14,083 nucleotides of DNA from CAYRTV01 sp046483285 (GTDB taxonomy: Bacteria; Acidobacteriota; Aminicenantia; Aminicenantales; Aminicenantaceae). Positions within the stretch are counted from its first letter, which is position 1, and each line of letters begins with the position of its first letter. A program made the translations under genes and the position numbers. The stretch is from the NCBI GenBank assembly GCA_046483285.1, contig JAWODN010000041.1, positions 1-14,083 on the forward strand, in the 5' to 3' direction. The notes under the pieces are model-generated. The model was given only the letters and a program-made list of their open reading frames with translations, was not told the origin of the DNA and made no database searches. This document shows positions 13,570 to 14,083 of the stretch, piece after piece.

Positions 13570-13860
13570 CGGGGCGGAATGGCTTTTTTTTTATGAATTC
13601 ACCATGAGAATAACACACCGCGAACCATGACAATCACTTTTGAACTGATGTCATGGGAGCGGGAGATGGATCGCCGCCACGCGGATGTCCCCAGCGAGGA
13701 CATCCGCTCCGATTCCGGCTTCGCTCTCCTCTCCTGCGGAGAGGAACCGTGCCCGCTCAGCCTTCATACGGGCCGGCTTATCCATCATCCCGCCCCCATG
13801 ACCACAAGGTCAGGCTTGCATGGCCTATTCACGGGCCGGGATTGCCATTTTTTTATGAAT
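13570..13860 (-). repeat. Composite dispersed repeat, copy 2 (inverted)
   Basis: On the minus strand this repeats the element at 365-681: a 50-bp unit (13570-13619), a 31-bp link, the 151-bp core (13651-13801) and a truncated second unit (13832-13860) that has lost its GGTGTGTT end. Over about 146 bp of the core I count two mismatches to copy 1. The hairpins GCGGATGTCC/GGACATCCGC and CCTCTCC/GGAGAGG are intact. It fills most of the gap between the divergent SAM hydrolase-like gene and the last gene. An 82-codon plus-strand frame from 13627 crosses it and corresponds to the minus-strand frame in copy 1, but I do not regard it as a gene. Confidence 0.8.
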
Positions 13861-13879
13861 AGGTCAGGCTTGTAAATGG

Positions 13880-13909
13880 TTGGGAAAAATGTCATAGTTC
13901 CATTATATT
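13880..13909 (+). promoter_or_regulatory. Possible promoter of the last gene
   Basis: TTGGGA at 13880-13885 and TATATT at 13904-13909 are separated by 18 bp. An overlapping TATAAT at 13909-13914 is closer to consensus but has no well-spaced -35 box. The ATG is at 13929, so either choice gives a very short leader. Confidence 0.4.
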
Positions 13910-13928
13910 ATAATCAGGTTATCCGAAT

Positions 13929-14083
13929 ATGAAATTCTTAAAAGTTCTGCTCAATTCCGCGCTCTGCGGATTGTTTTTTTCCCTGCTGCTGGCTCTTTTA
14001 ATCCTGGATCTGAATATTCATACCTCTTTTGAACTCTCTTTCTTTTTCCAAACCACGGCCTATCTTTTCATCACATACGGCTT
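13929..14083 (+). CDS. Membrane protein, N-terminal fragment cut by the window end
   Basis: The function is not recognised. The first 51 codons are visible and the frame is open to the window edge. The peptide begins MKFLKVLLNSALCG and has one strongly hydrophobic segment (about 6-27), a short polar link (DLNIHTSFELS) and the start of a second (about 35-50). This fits a multi-pass inner-membrane protein or an enzyme with an N-terminal membrane domain. An AGG at 13916-13918 lies 10 nt before the ATG, and a TATAAT-containing promoter region precedes it. It is divergent from the SAM hydrolase-like gene across the repeat. Confidence 0.7.
   Translation, partial: MKFLKVLLNSALCGLFFSLLLALLILDLNIHTSFELSFFFQTTAYLFITYG

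Noticed and set aside
365..13860. Composite transposon defined by the two inverted repeats
   Set aside because: No transposase or integrase lies inside, the contents are ordinary chromosomal genes, and no target duplication links the two outer ends.

Overview
The window looks like a chromosomal segment of an anaerobic, moderately GC-rich Gram-negative bacterium, most likely a sulfate-reducer-type member of the Desulfobacterota. The basis is an orphan hydrogenase-maturation gene, an Alvin/YfhL-type ferredoxin, a Tat-exported iron-sulfur aldo/keto reductase, an HD-GYP protein and very dense dispersed repeats. The taxonomic call is inference. No integrase, complete transposase, toxin-antitoxin pair, CRISPR array or recognisable defence island is present.

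Layout. Positions 1-815 hold three unrelated repeat elements followed by the hypF leader. HypF (816-3077, +) is followed by a zinc-ribbon membrane protein (3138-4013, +) whose near-consensus promoter abuts its start codon. After an AT-rich gap come, on the minus strand, a ferredoxin (5336-5578) and an M50 site-2-type metalloprotease (4347-5315), which form a tight two-gene unit. A single-pass TPR protein (6265-6912, -) sits between two inverted copies of a modular palindromic repeat. A GAF/HD-GYP regulator (7346-8647, -) is divergent from tRNA-Arg(CCU) (8867-8941, +). The tRNA is followed after 24 nt by a Tat-exported aldo/keto reductase with a C-terminal two-cluster iron-sulfur domain (8966-10321, +). 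That gene converges on recD2 (10417-12627, -), which lies downstream of a SAM hydroxide adenosyltransferase family gene (12709-13506, -). The window ends with the start of an unrecognised membrane protein (13929 onward, +).

The genes do not form one pathway: they are mostly housekeeping or maintenance genes in one- or two-gene units. The striking feature is the repeat content. A roughly 317-bp composite element occurs twice in opposite orientation, at 365-681 and 13570-13860, bracketing almost the whole window; its 151-bp core differs at about two positions over the best-matching 146 bp. A second family, made of constant flanks around exchangeable palindromic cores, occurs at 5826-6152, 7002-7278 and 10341-10400. 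The points most worth following up are these repeat architectures, the probably leaderless zinc-ribbon gene, the tRNA-reductase junction, the Tat-targeted reductase, and a His-to-Glu replacement at the expected catalytic position of the SAM hydrolase homologue.
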